64,000 bases of DNA from Rhodocyclus purpureus (GCF_016653115.1 NZ_NHRX01000061.1:1-64000); one strand, 5' to 3'; shown: positions 1 to 10,075, counted from the stretch's first letter. Numbers and translations are program-made. Notes: generated by a model not told the origin, from the sequence alone.

Positions 1-35
1 GCGCTGTACTCAAGTTCGGAGAAGGTGGCTTGCAT
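1..35 (-). mobile_element. N-terminus of an IS5-type transposase, cut by window edge
   Basis: Reading the minus strand from an ATG at 35-33 gives MQATFSELEYS before the window ends. That opening resembles the first residues of IS5-family (DDE) transposases, which begin with a short Phe/Ala/Glu-Tyr segment before a Lys/Arg-rich stretch. Only 11 codons are visible and I could not define a terminal inverted repeat between 36 and 200, so the call rests on recognition of a short motif. If right, an insertion sequence lies directly upstream of the korC-like gene and may separate it from other genes of its operon. Confidence 0.4.
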
Positions 36-200
36 GGTCGGTCACGAGCGTGAGGCAGGGCGTCATTATCTCAAAGAGCGGCTGCCGACGGCAGGCGTCG
101 GCTGGTTTCGATTAAATCAGTGCTTCCCTAGGTCTTATTTCGTGGCTTTCGTGTTTTTCGTGGCTGAAAAGAAGTTTTGAGGATAAAGGAGATAGGGAAA

Positions 201-2786
201 ATGGGAGCGAATCCGGGATCAGTGCTGAGTTCGGAAATCAAGTGGTGGAAAGCCAGCCTGCCGCCCGGTGCGGACGCCTTCGGCAGCACGGTGCAGCTGA
301 CGATCGACGGCAAGCAGGTCGACGCACCGGCCGGCTCGTCGTTGCTCAACGCCGCCACCGCGGCCGGCCTCTACATCCCGGCGCTGTGCGCGCACCCCGA
401 CCTGCCGCCCGCATCTTCGCGCAGCAGCGCAGGAGTCAACACAAATGCGTGTGCCGACGGCGGCTGCAACCTCTGCCTGGTCGCGATCGAAGGGCGGGAC
501 GGACTGCACAAGGCGTGCTCGACGCCGGTCGACGCGGGCATGGTCGTGAAGAGCGACACGCCGGCAGTGACGAAGGCACGCCAGGAGAATCTGGCGAAGA
601 TCCTCGCCACGCACCCGCACGTCTGCCTCACCTGCCCGAACCGCGAAGGTTGCTCGCGCTCGCAGTGCTCGTTCGGCAACCCGCCCGAGGCGCGCTGCTG
701 CAGCAACTTCCCGAGCTGCGAGCTGCGCAAGATATCCGACTACATCGGCATCCCGAACAGCACGCCGGCGTACCGGCCGGCCGGGCTGCCGGTCGTCACC
801 GACGAGCCCTTCTTCGACCGCAACTACAACCTGTGCATCGACTGCCGCCGCTGCCTCGTCGCCTGCAACGAGGTGCGCGGCGTCGGCTGCCTCGAAGTCA
901 AGGAAGTCGACACGCCCCAAGGCAAGCGCCGCTACGTCGGTACCATCGCGCCGACCCTGCTCGAATCCGGCTGCAAGTATTGCCAGGCCTGCGTCACCGT
1001 CTGCCCGACCGGCGCGCTGACCGACCGCACGCTCGACCCCGCGCGCGTCGAGCAAAGCCAGGTGCCGTGCAAGTCGGCGTGCCCGGCCGGGATCGACGTC
1101 CCGCGCTACGTGCAGCTTGCCGCCGACGGCCGCTACGGCGAGGCGATCGCGGTCGTGCGCGAGAAGCTGCCTTTCCCCGGCATCGTCAGCCGCGCCTGCT
1201 TCGCGATGTGCGAGTCGGCCTGCCGCCGTGGCCAGCTCGATGACCCGCTGTCGATCCGTTCGCTGAAGCGCATCGCCGCCGACAACGACACCGGGCTGTG
1301 GCGCGCGCATTCGAAGCAGCTGCCGCCGACCGGCAGGAAGGCCGCGGTGATCGGTGCCGGTCCGGCCGGTCTCACCGTCGCCTGGTACCTCGCCAAGAAG
1401 GGCCACCAGGTCACCGTCTTCGACGCGCAGCCGGCGGCCGGCGGCATGGCGCGCTACGGGATCCCGTCGTACCGCGTGCCGACCGCGGTGATCGACGACG
1501 AGGTCGGCGAGGTGGCGAAGCTCGGCGTCGAGTTCCGCTACAACATCCCGGTCGAGGACATCGACACGCTGTTTTCCGACGGCTACGAGGCGGTCTTCAT
1601 CGGCATCGGCTGCCAAGGCGGCGACAAGCTCGGCATCCCCGGTGACGACCTGCCCGGCGTCGTCGACAGCCCGACCTACCTGCGCGCGGTCACCATGGGG
1701 CTGGTCAACACTCCCGACGGCATCCAGACCGGCAGCAAGGTCGTCGTCATCGGCGGCGGCAACGTTGCCACCGACAACGCGCGTTCGTCGCGGCGGATGG
1801 GCGCCGAGGTGGACATGGTCTATCGCCGCACGCGCGAGGAAATGCCCGCGCGCGCCGAGGAGTTCGAAGGCTGCGTCGACGAAGGCGTCAACATCCGCTA
1901 CCTGCTTGCGCCGACGAAGATCGCGCCGGGCACGAACGGCCATCGCGTAGACATCACCTGGGCCGAGATGGAACTCGGCGAGGCCGACGCCTCGGGCCGT
2001 CGCCGTCCCATCGAGACCGGCCGCGAGATCACCGAGGGCGCCGATCTCGTCATCGCCGCGATCGGCCAGCACCCGCGCAAGTTCGACGGCTTCGGCGTCG
2101 CCACCGACAGGAAGGGGCGCATCACGGTGCGCGAGGACACGCTGCTCACCAGCCGGCCGCGCGTCTATGCGGGTGGCGACTGCGTGCTCGGACCTTCGAC
2201 CCTGATCGAGTCGATCGCTCAGGGACGCATCGCCGCGGCGGCGATCGACCGCCAGCTGGGTGGCGACGGCGACATCGAGGAAACGCTGCTGCCGGGCGGC
2301 TGGAGCACGTCGCCGCATCTTGGTCGCGACGAAGCCTTCAACCGCCGGCGCAAGTACCACCCGATCCTGCTCGCACCGGCGGCACGCAAGAACTGGGACG
2401 AGGTCGAGAAAGGCTTCGACGATGCTTCGGCACGCGCTGAAGCGGCGCGCTGCTTCAAGTGCAACCTGGCGCCGCAGATCGCGCAGGCGGTGCTGCCGCC
2501 CGAGTCCTGGCTCGAGTTCTCGGCAGCGGTGGTGGCCGGGGTGAGCAGCGAAGCTGGCGTCTTCCAGTTGCTCGACGCCGACAAGAACGTGCTCATGATC
2601 AAGGGCGTCGAGAATCTGCGTGAGGGCCTCGAGGAACAACTCGAACGGGGTAGCGATGCGGCATACTTCGTGTGCGAGGAAGCCGCGCTCTACACCTCGC
2701 GCGAGAGCCAGATGATCCAGGCCTACCTGCAGCAGTACGGCAAGATGCCGGGCGGCGGTGGCGACGAACTCGACGACCTGTTCTGA
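201..2786 (+). CDS. korC: KorC-like NAD(P)-linked iron-sulfur flavoprotein (2-oxoglutarate:NADP+ oxidoreductase gamma subunit type)
   Basis: 861 residues starting at ATG 201, preceded by AAGGAG about nine bases upstream; an in-frame TTG at 177 is less likely. Domain order: plant-type [2Fe-2S] domain (Cys63, 84, 89, 92, 106), a NuoG-like cysteine segment (Cys142, 145, 151, 156), two ferredoxin [4Fe-4S] motifs (Cys212/215/218/222 and 258/261/264/268), then a GltD-like half with further cysteines, an FAD site (GAGPAGL near 385) and an NAD(P) site (GGGNVATDNA). This order fits the large subunit of the KorABC enzyme described in Azoarcus evansii, which passes electrons from 2-oxoglutarate oxidation to NADP+ or ferredoxin for aromatic ring reduction. 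korA and korB are not in the window. Neighbouring bclA supports a role in anaerobic aromatic metabolism. A generic glutamate-synthase-type oxidoreductase is the alternative. Confidence 0.7.
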   Translation: MGANPGSVLSSEIKWWKASLPPGADAFGSTVQLTIDGKQVDAPAGSSLLNAATAAGLYIPALCAHPDLPPASSRSSAGVNTNACADGGCNLCLVAIEGRDGLHKACSTPVDAGMVVKSDTPAVTKARQENLAKILATHPHVCLTCPNREGCSRSQCSFGNPPEARCCSNFPSCELRKISDYIGIPNSTPAYRPAGLPVVTDEPFFDRNYNLCIDCRRCLVACNEVRGVGCLEVKEVDTPQGKRRYVGTIAPTLLESGCKYCQACVTVCPTGALTDRTLDPARVEQSQVPCKSACPAGIDVPRYVQLAADGRYGEAIAVVREKLPFPGIVSRACFAMCESACRRGQLDDPLSIRSLKRIAADNDTGLWRAHSKQLPPTGRKAAVIGAGPAGLTVAWYLAKKGHQVTVFDAQPAAGGMARYGIPSYRVPTAVIDDEVGEVAKLGVEFRYNIPVEDIDTLFSDGYEAVFIGIGCQGGDKLGIPGDDLPGVVDSPTYLRAVTMGLVNTPDGIQTGSKVVVIGGGNVATDNARSSRRMGAEVDMVYRRTREEMPARAEEFEGCVDEGVNIRYLLAPTKIAPGTNGHRVDITWAEMELGEADASGRRRPIETGREITEGADLVIAAIGQHPRKFDGFGVATDRKGRITVREDTLLTSRPRVYAGGDCVLGPSTLIESIAQGRIAAAAIDRQLGGDGDIEETLLPGGWSTSPHLGRDEAFNRRRKYHPILLAPAARKNWDEVEKGFDDASARAEAARCFKCNLAPQIAQAVLPPESWLEFSAAVVAGVSSEAGVFQLLDADKNVLMIKGVENLREGLEEQLERGSDAAYFVCEEAALYTSRESQMIQAYLQQYGKMPGGGGDELDDLF

Positions 2787-2861
2787 GGTGGAAGTGCGAA
2801 GGGTGAAGCCGCTGTCAATAGCAACAGATCGTCATCGCGAGCTGGCACGTCCGCGAATGCT

Positions 2862-3207
2862 CCGTCATCGCGAGGGCCGCAGACCTGTGGCGATCCAGTG
2901 CGTAGGGCTAGTTAGAAGAAGGAACTGGATTGCCACGGCGCTACGCGCCTCGCAATGACGGGAACTGGCATGTCGCTGAATGCTCCGTCATCGCGAGGGC
3001 CGCAGGCCCGTGGCGATCCAGTGCGTAGGGCTAGTTAGAAGAAGGAACTGGATTGCCACGGCGCTACGCGCCTCGCAATGACGGGAACTGGCATGTCGCT
3101 GAATGTCCCGTCATCGCGAGGGCCGCAGGCCTGTGGCGATCCAGTACGTAGGGCTAGCTATAAGAACGAACTGGATTGCCACGGCGCCATGCGCCTCGCA
3201 ATGACGG
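2862..3207. repeat. Three tandem copies of a 123-bp MITE-like unit
   Basis: Units begin at 2862, 2985 and 3108, an exact 123-base period; the third ends near 3207. Each opens with CCGTCATCGCGAGG and carries near its end CCTCGCAATGACGG, an inverted counterpart, so each unit has short terminal inverted repeats around GGCGATCCAG / CTGGATTGCC, which are also partly complementary. Units 1 and 2 are nearly identical and unit 3 has more substitutions. A piece of the inter-unit linker at 2831-2861 hints at an older fourth copy. The stretch 2787-3269 holds nothing else that I recognise and no coding frame of note. A diverged solo copy lies at 41931-41990. The CGTCAT.GCGAGG end is typical of small non-autonomous palindromic repeats. 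Confidence 0.85.
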
Positions 3208-3269
3208 CAGGCTGAGCGGGTGCGTGCCGTCAGGAAGTCTCTTTTCACGAACTGTCGAAAGGTAATCAA

Positions 3270-4307
3270 TTGAAAGCTGTTTTCATCACCGGTCATGGCG
3301 GCAACGAGGTGGTCGAGGTCAGGGAGTGCGAGCGACCGACGCGTAAATCCGGCGAGGTGCTGCTGCGCGTGCAGGCAGCGACCCTGAACCAGGTCGACCT
3401 GTACATGCGCAACAGCGGCGCCGGCATCACCCACCGGCTGCCGCAGATCATGGGGCTCGACGCGGCCGGCGTGGTCGAGGAGGTCGACGCCGGCGAGAGC
3501 GTGCTCAAACCCGGGCAGTGCGTCGTCGTCCATCCCGGCATCAGCTGCGGCCGCTGCGAGTTCTGCCAGCGCGGCGAGGGCGTCCTCTGCGTCAGGATGC
3601 AGTTCCTCGGCGAGCACCGCGACGGCAGCTTCGCGCAATGGATCAGCGTCCCGGCGCAGAACGTGTTCCCGATGCCGGCGGGCTTGAGCTTCGTCGAGGC
3701 CGCCGCGCTCGGCGTCAATCACCTGACCGCCTGGCGCATGCTGTTCACCAAGGCGCAGGTCAAGCCCTGGGAGACCGTCCTCGTCTTCGGCATCGGCGGC
3801 GGCGTCTCGCTCGCCGCCATGCAGCTGGCGAAGGCGATCGGCGCCCGGGTCATCGTCACCTCGCGCGATGACGCGAAGCTCGAGCGTGCGCTGGCGCTGG
3901 GCGCCGATCACGGGATCAACAGCAAGACCGAGGACGTGGCCAAGGCCGTGCTCGCGCACACGGGTGGCCGCGGCGTCGATGTGGTGATCGAGAACGTCGG
4001 CGAGTCGGCCTGGTCGGCGGCGATGAAGTCGCTGGTACGCGGCGGCCGTCTCGTCACCTGCGGCGCCACCACCGGCGACCAGCCGCCGGCGGACATCCGC
4101 CGCATCTTCATCCGCCAGCTGCAGATCCTCGGCTCGACGCACGGCGACCTGTCCGAGTTCGCCGACCTGCTCTCCTTCGTCGAGCGGCAGCGCATCGTGC
4201 CGGTGATCGACAGCGTCCACCCCATCGACGAGGTGCATGCGGCGCTGGCGCGGCTGGAGGCAGGACAGCAGTTCGGCAAGATCGGGCTGCAGCTGGGCGA
4301 GGCTTGA
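3270..4307 (+). CDS. MDR-superfamily (zinc-type) alcohol dehydrogenase-like oxidoreductase
   Basis: 345 residues from a TTG start at 3270 with GAAAGG upstream; no ATG fits the conserved N-terminus. It is a medium-chain dehydrogenase/reductase with an N-terminal GroES-like domain and a Rossmann domain (VFGIGGG near 175). The structural zinc lobe is intact (Cys93, Cys96, Cys99, Cys107). The catalytic zinc ligands are not: the usual Cys near position 40 is Asn (TLNQVD) and the usual GHE motif reads GLDAAG. It therefore probably acts as a zinc-independent NAD(P)H oxidoreductase of the quinone-reductase or enoyl-reductase kind. It lies 41 bases before bclA on the same strand, which suggests a step in aromatic or alicyclic acyl-CoA metabolism; the substrate is unknown. 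Confidence 0.75.
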   Translation: MKAVFITGHGGNEVVEVRECERPTRKSGEVLLRVQAATLNQVDLYMRNSGAGITHRLPQIMGLDAAGVVEEVDAGESVLKPGQCVVVHPGISCGRCEFCQRGEGVLCVRMQFLGEHRDGSFAQWISVPAQNVFPMPAGLSFVEAAALGVNHLTAWRMLFTKAQVKPWETVLVFGIGGGVSLAAMQLAKAIGARVIVTSRDDAKLERALALGADHGINSKTEDVAKAVLAHTGGRGVDVVIENVGESAWSAAMKSLVRGGRLVTCGATTGDQPPADIRRIFIRQLQILGSTHGDLSEFADLLSFVERQRIVPVIDSVHPIDEVHAALARLEAGQQFGKIGLQLGEA

Positions 4308-4348
4308 TCCACGCACGCAGACAAACCACGACCGACCAGGAGGAGACA

Positions 4349-5925
<1,577 letters not shown>

Positions 5926-5926
<1 letters not shown>

Positions 5927-5972
5927 ATTACGGGGACGTTAGACTTGATTCGAGCATGACGTCACCGTAATT
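5926..5972. repeat. 47-bp imperfect inverted repeat (REP-like) between bclA and binding protein gene
   Basis: AATTACGG at 5926-5933 pairs with CCGTAATT at 5965-5972, and pairing continues inward through GACGT (5935-5939) against ACGTC (5959-5963). The left arm starts at the last base of the bclA stop codon and the right arm ends just before the GGAGGAGG ribosome site of the next gene. The AATTACGG...GACGT motif is of the kind seen in REP elements mobilised by Y1 (IS200-like) REP transposases. It could fold in the mRNA and tune expression of the binding protein relative to the ligase. Confidence 0.6.
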
Positions 5973-5984
5973 GGAGGAGGCAAC

Positions 5985-7193
5985 ATGAGACAGGTCCGCA
6001 CAGCGTTTCGACCGTACCCTTCCCCGGTCCGAGCGCGGCTGCTCGCACTGGCGCTGGCCGGCGCCGGCCTGATCGCCGCTGGCCCGGCGCTGGCCGCTCC
6101 TGACGGCAAGGTCCGCGTCGGGCTGATGTTGCCCTACACCGGCAACTACGCCTCGCTCAGCAAGGCCATCAGCAACGGCTTCAAGCTCTACGTCGCCGAG
6201 AACGGCGGCAAGCTCGGCGGGCGCGAGGTCGAGTACTTCAGCGTCGACGACGAGTCCGACCCGGCCAAGGCCACCGAGAATGCCAGCAAGCTGATCAAGG
6301 AGGACAAGGTCGACGTGCTGGTCGGTACCGTTCATTCCGGGGTTGCCCTGGAAATGGCCAGGGTCGCGCGCGAGCACAAGGTCCTCCTGATCGACCCGAA
6401 CGCGGGTGCCGACGAACTGACCGGATCGCTCTGTCATCCAACCTTTTTCCGCACCTCGTTCAGCCTGTGGCAACCCGCCTACGCGATGGGCAAGGTCGTC
6501 GCCGGGAAGGGGCACAAGCGCGTGGTGACGCTGACCTGGAAGTACGCCGGCGGCCAGCAGTCGGTCGACGGGTTCAAGGAAGGCTTCGAGCAGGGCGGCG
6601 GCAAGGTGATCAAGGAGCTGAGCCTGCCCTTCCCGGGAGTCGAGTTCCGGCCCTTCCTGACCGAGCTCGCCTCGCTCAAGCCCGACGCGGTGTTCGTCTT
6701 CTTCGCGGGCGCAGGCGCCGCCAAGTTCGTCAAGGATTACGCTGCATCCGGCCTCAAGAAATCGATCCCGCTCTACGCATCGGGCTTCCTCACCGACGGC
6801 ACGCTGCCGGCGATGGGCGAAGCCGGCAGCGGCGTGCTGACCACCCTGCACTACGCCGACGGACTCGACAACCGGAAGGACACGGCCTTCCGCAGTGCCT
6901 ACGCCAGGAGCTACGGCCAGCAGCCCGACGTCTATGCGGTGCAGGGCTACGATACGGCACAGCTCTACCAGGCGGGCCTTGCCGCCGCCGGCGGCAACGC
7001 GAGCAGGCAGGAGGTGATCATCAAGGCGATGGAAGCCGCGAAGATCGACAGCCCGCGCGGCCCATTCACGCTGTCGAAAGCGCACAACCCGGTCCAGGAT
7101 ATCTACCTGCGCCAGGTCGAGGGCGGCCGGAACAAGGTGATCGCCACTCCGATCAAGGCGCTCGCCGACCCCGCGCGCGGCTGTAAGATGTAA
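5985..7193 (+). CDS. ABC transporter substrate-binding protein (LivK/branched-chain amino acid type), probably for aromatic acids
   Basis: 402 residues from ATG 5985 behind a strong GGAGGAGG site. The N-terminus is a Sec signal peptide: basic residues, a hydrophobic run near 20-37 (LLALALAGAGLIAAG), and a cleavage site after ALA. The mature part is a periplasmic type I binding protein of the HAAT family (VRVGLMLPYTGNY, ENGGKLGGREVEY, a VGTVHSG ligand-loop segment, ending in QGYDTAQLYQ). Family members next to benzoate-CoA ligases commonly deliver benzoate or related acids to LivHMGF-like permeases. No permease or ATPase genes follow here, so the rest of the transporter must be elsewhere. The two cysteines near 150 and at the C-terminus are unremarkable. 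Confidence 0.85.
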   Translation: MRQVRTAFRPYPSPVRARLLALALAGAGLIAAGPALAAPDGKVRVGLMLPYTGNYASLSKAISNGFKLYVAENGGKLGGREVEYFSVDDESDPAKATENASKLIKEDKVDVLVGTVHSGVALEMARVAREHKVLLIDPNAGADELTGSLCHPTFFRTSFSLWQPAYAMGKVVAGKGHKRVVTLTWKYAGGQQSVDGFKEGFEQGGGKVIKELSLPFPGVEFRPFLTELASLKPDAVFVFFAGAGAAKFVKDYAASGLKKSIPLYASGFLTDGTLPAMGEAGSGVLTTLHYADGLDNRKDTAFRSAYARSYGQQPDVYAVQGYDTAQLYQAGLAAAGGNASRQEVIIKAMEAAKIDSPRGPFTLSKAHNPVQDIYLRQVEGGRNKVIATPIKALADPARGCKM

Positions 7194-7300
7194 GGCCTAG
7201 GGGGCCAAGGCAGCAGCGCCGGGCCAGTTCACGCGCAGCATGAAAAAAATGGCGACAGCCGCCAGCGACCGTCGCTAGAGGAAGGACCAGGTTGCCCGTC

Positions 7301-7406
7301 TTACAGCGTCCGCCGCTTGCGATCCATCAGCTGCAGCAGCATCGACGTGAAAATGAGCTGCATGGCCAGGCCCATCTTGCCGCCGGGGCAGACGATGGTG
7401 TTCGGC
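7301..7406 (-). pseudogene. Duplicated 3' end of the phosphoribulokinase gene
   Basis: About 106 bases match the last 35 codons of cbbP (9200-9305) in the same orientation with only a handful of mismatches. The translated remnant ends in LLQLMDRKRRTL and has its own stop (TAA where intact cbbP has TAG); one substitution changes Pro to Ser and another Ala to Thr. Homology stops abruptly at 7406 within TIVCPGGK..., the upstream 250 codons being absent. The fragment and intact gene form direct repeats flanking the Fic gene. Confidence 0.9.
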
Positions 7407-7774
7407 CGGAAAGTCGTGGAAGGCCAGTCCATGTTGCCCTGCTTGACCCTTGTTTGTATCCTTCATGACGGCGCGCTCGTGGAGTTGCTGGGAGTCAATC
7501 TCGACAATCGATTTTCAGCATGGTGCGTCGCTCTTCAACGCCCGGCCACCGTGCCGGCCGGGTACACCTCTTTCGACCTTGGCATCCGTATCCAGTATCA
7601 ATTCGAAGCTGATCAATCTGCTGAGCAGCGCATGCCACCCAGGATTGAAAAATGACCGGAAAAACCCCCGTTTTTTTCGGACATTCATGACCGGAACCCG
7701 GTCTGCTCCATCAATGTTAATAATCTGATTGGTATGGGTTTTTCTGAAAAAACAAGACGGACATTTTTCAGGAC
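7407..7774. other. Non-coding stretch between cbbP fragment and fic; one AT-rich hairpin
   Basis: No convincing coding frame is seen. The only structure is a hairpin at 7656-7680, CCGGAAAAAC pairing with GTTTTTTTCGG around a CCCC loop, which could end transcription coming from the left or be part of an insertion boundary. The sequence after 7690 is markedly more AT-rich than its neighbours and runs into the fic start. Confidence 0.5.
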
Positions 7775-8956
7775 ATGATCGGCGCCGACATCCCCGAGAT
7801 CAGCATCCGCGTCGATACCGACCGCAGCGGTCCCTTCCTCTTTCAGGTCGGCGTCGACACGCAGAGCCTGGTGCTTCCCATGCAGCGAGTTGAAGACGCT
7901 CATGTGCGCTTTATTGCCTCGCCGCTGGCTCAGGTGGCGAACCTGCTCGAACGCGAGGTGATCGCTAGCAGCATCTACGGCACCAATACCATCGAAGGAG
8001 GTGCCCTCAGCGAGGATGAGACGCAGGCTGCGCTGGATCTCGACCCGGCACAAGTACAGCAGATCGAGCAGCGGCGTGTGCTCAACATCAAGGCCGCTTA
8101 CGCGCGGGCCAGGGAATCTGCCCTCGATCCGGACTGGAAGCTGTCGATCGATTTCATGACCCAGGTTCACGGTCTGATCACCCGTGACATCCCGCACGCC
8201 GACAACCGTCCCGGCCTCCTCCGGAACAATCCCAAAGCGCGCATCACCCGGGTCGGCAGTCAGCAGCACGGCGGGCGCTACAAGCCCCCGCAATACGAGC
8301 GCGACATCTGGCGTCTGCTCGAAGCCTTGGTGGCCTGGCATGGCCAACTGACCCACGCCGGCGTCCACCCGCTGATCCGTGCTCCGCTGGTGCACTACTA
8401 CTACGAACTGATCCATCCCTTCTGGGATGGCAACGGCCGGGTTGGGCGCGTCATCGAAGCGACCTTGTTGCAGGCCGCCGGCTACGAATACGCACCGTTC
8501 GCGCTAGCGCGTTACTACCTCGACCACATAGACAGCTACTTCACGCTGTTCAACACCTGTCGCAAGGCGGCTGAAAAGCATCAAGCCCATCCGAACACTC
8601 CCTTCGTCCTGTTTCATCAGGAGGGCATGCTCAAGACCATCAACGCGCTGCACGACCGGGTCAATCGCCTCGTCGGCGTCCTGCTCTTCCAGAGCCGCTG
8701 CCGCGAGCTGCTCGACAACAAGACCCTCAATGCACGCCAATACACCATTGTGTCGCAACTGCTGGCACAGGGACGCCCAAGGGGAATGGACGAAGTGCGT
8801 CAAGCCCCGTGGTACGCGAGCCTGTATCTCAAGCTCAACGACAAGACCCGCAGCCGTGATCTGAAGAAGCTGCGCGAACTCGAACTCGTCTTTGTCGACA
8901 CGGAGAACCGGCTGTGGCCGGGGTGCGTGCGACCATCGAAAGTCAAGGCTAGCTGA
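7775..8956 (+). CDS. Class II Fic-domain protein (putative AMP transferase)
   Basis: 393 residues from ATG 7775. The Fic core motif is complete, HPFWDGNGRVGR at 214-225, with the catalytic His214, the Glu/Asp position filled by Asp218 and the Arg225 needed for nucleotide binding. An inhibitory helix of the (S/T)xxxE(G/N) type lies N-terminal to it (Thr70, Glu74, Gly75), which makes this a class II, self-inhibited Fic protein. The C-terminal 100 residues look like a winged-helix domain (QYTIVSQLLAQG; LKKLRELELV). Family members transfer AMP from ATP to Tyr, Ser or Thr of target proteins and can also de-AMPylate. The target is unknown. The gene stands alone between direct repeats of the cbbP 3' end, and its composition is less GC-rich at the 5' flank, suggesting acquisition. 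Confidence 0.88.
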   Translation: MIGADIPEISIRVDTDRSGPFLFQVGVDTQSLVLPMQRVEDAHVRFIASPLAQVANLLEREVIASSIYGTNTIEGGALSEDETQAALDLDPAQVQQIEQRRVLNIKAAYARARESALDPDWKLSIDFMTQVHGLITRDIPHADNRPGLLRNNPKARITRVGSQQHGGRYKPPQYERDIWRLLEALVAWHGQLTHAGVHPLIRAPLVHYYYELIHPFWDGNGRVGRVIEATLLQAAGYEYAPFALARYYLDHIDSYFTLFNTCRKAAEKHQAHPNTPFVLFHQEGMLKTINALHDRVNRLVGVLLFQSRCRELLDNKTLNARQYTIVSQLLAQGRPRGMDEVRQAPWYASLYLKLNDKTRSRDLKKLRELELVFVDTENRLWPGCVRPSKVKAS

Positions 8957-9199
8957 CGTGAAAGGCATCAGAACCCATCGTCAGCTCACCGAACCGCTTG
9001 GCTGGCGTGCAAGCACGCGCGCCTGGGCAAGATCACACCGAGCAACTTGCTTTTCCTCGCTGGAGATCGAGCTCCATCCTGAACTGTGTGCGGAAAATTG
9101 CAGAAGTTGACAGCACACGAAAAAACAGCAGCGCCGGCCACGGCGCTCCGGGAGCGCGGCGGCCGGGATTGACTGCTGGCTGAGGCGGCGGTGTGCCGG

Positions 9200-10075
9200 C
9201 TACAGCGCCCGCCGCTTCCGATCCATCAGCTGCAGCAGCATCGGCGTGAAGATGAGCTGCATGGCCAGGCCCATCTTGCCGCCGGGGCAGACGATGGTGT
9301 TCGGGCGCGACATGAAGGAGTCGTGCAGCATGCTGAGCAGGTAGGGGAAGTCGATCCCGCGCGGGTTGGCGAAGCGGATCACCAGGAAGCTCTCGTCGGG
9401 GCTCGGGATGTCGCGCGAGATGAAGGGGTTGGAGGTGTCGACGGTCGGCACGCGCTGGAAGTTGACGTGGGTTTCCGCGAACTGCGGCGTGATGATGTTC
9501 ACGTAGTCGGGCATCCGGCGCAGGATGGTATCGACGACGGCCTCGGTCGAGTAGCCGCGCATCGCCTTGTCGCGGTGCAGCTTCTGGATCCATTCGAGGT
9601 TGATGATCGGGACGACGCCGATGCGCAGGTCGGCGTGGCGGGCGACGTCGATCTTTTCGGTTTTCACCGCGCCGTGCAGGCCCTCGTAGAAGAGCAGGTC
9701 GGTGTTCTCGGGCAGGTCTTCCCATTCCGAGAAGGTTCCCGGCGGCGAGCCGTAGCGCTGCGCCTCGCCTTCGTCGTGGATGTAGTGCCGCGCCTTGCCG
9801 CGGCCGGTCTCACCGTAGCCGCGGAAGAGGGCTTCGAGTTCTTCGAGCAGGTTGGCTTCGAGGCCGAAATGGCTGAAGTGGTTGTTCCCGGACGCGGCCG
9901 CTTCGGCCATCTTGGCCTTCATCGCGGCGCGGTCGTAGCGGTGGAAGGAATCGCCCTCGATGATCGCGGCGTTGATCTTCTCGCGGCGGAAGATGTTCTC
10001 GAAGGTGCGCGTGACCGAGGTGGTGCCGGCGCCGGACGAACCGGTGATGGCGATGACCGGGTGCTTGACGGACAT
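9200..10075 (-). CDS. cbbP: Phosphoribulokinase
   Basis: 291 residues, ATG at 10075 with GGAGAG upstream. It phosphorylates ribulose 5-phosphate with ATP to give the RuBisCO substrate. The P-loop reads GSSGAGTTS near residues 12-20, followed by EGDSFHRYDR and the conserved HxGLHG-type segment YEGLHGAV; length matches the proteobacterial class I (octameric) enzyme of about 290 residues. It lies 66 bases downstream of cbbF on the same strand, so the two are probably one transcript divergent from cbbR. Its 3' end has a partial duplicate at 7301-7406. Confidence 0.96.
   Translation of the reverse strand: MSVKHPVIAITGSSGAGTTSVTRTFENIFRREKINAAIIEGDSFHRYDRAAMKAKMAEAAASGNNHFSHFGLEANLLEELEALFRGYGETGRGKARHYIHDEGEAQRYGSPPGTFSEWEDLPENTDLLFYEGLHGAVKTEKIDVARHADLRIGVVPIINLEWIQKLHRDKAMRGYSTEAVVDTILRRMPDYVNIITPQFAETHVNFQRVPTVDTSNPFISRDIPSPDESFLVIRFANPRGIDFPYLLSMLHDSFMSRPNTIVCPGGKMGLAMQLIFTPMLLQLMDRKRRAL

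Noticed and set aside
2862-3207. Possible CRISPR array
   Set aside because: The repeated unit is 123 bases with no unique spacers and has palindromic ends; there are no cas genes in the window.
9001-9190. Possible small genes between fic and cbbP
   Set aside because: Short frames exist in this 243-base gap but have no ribosome sites or recognisable sequence; it is probably insertion debris.
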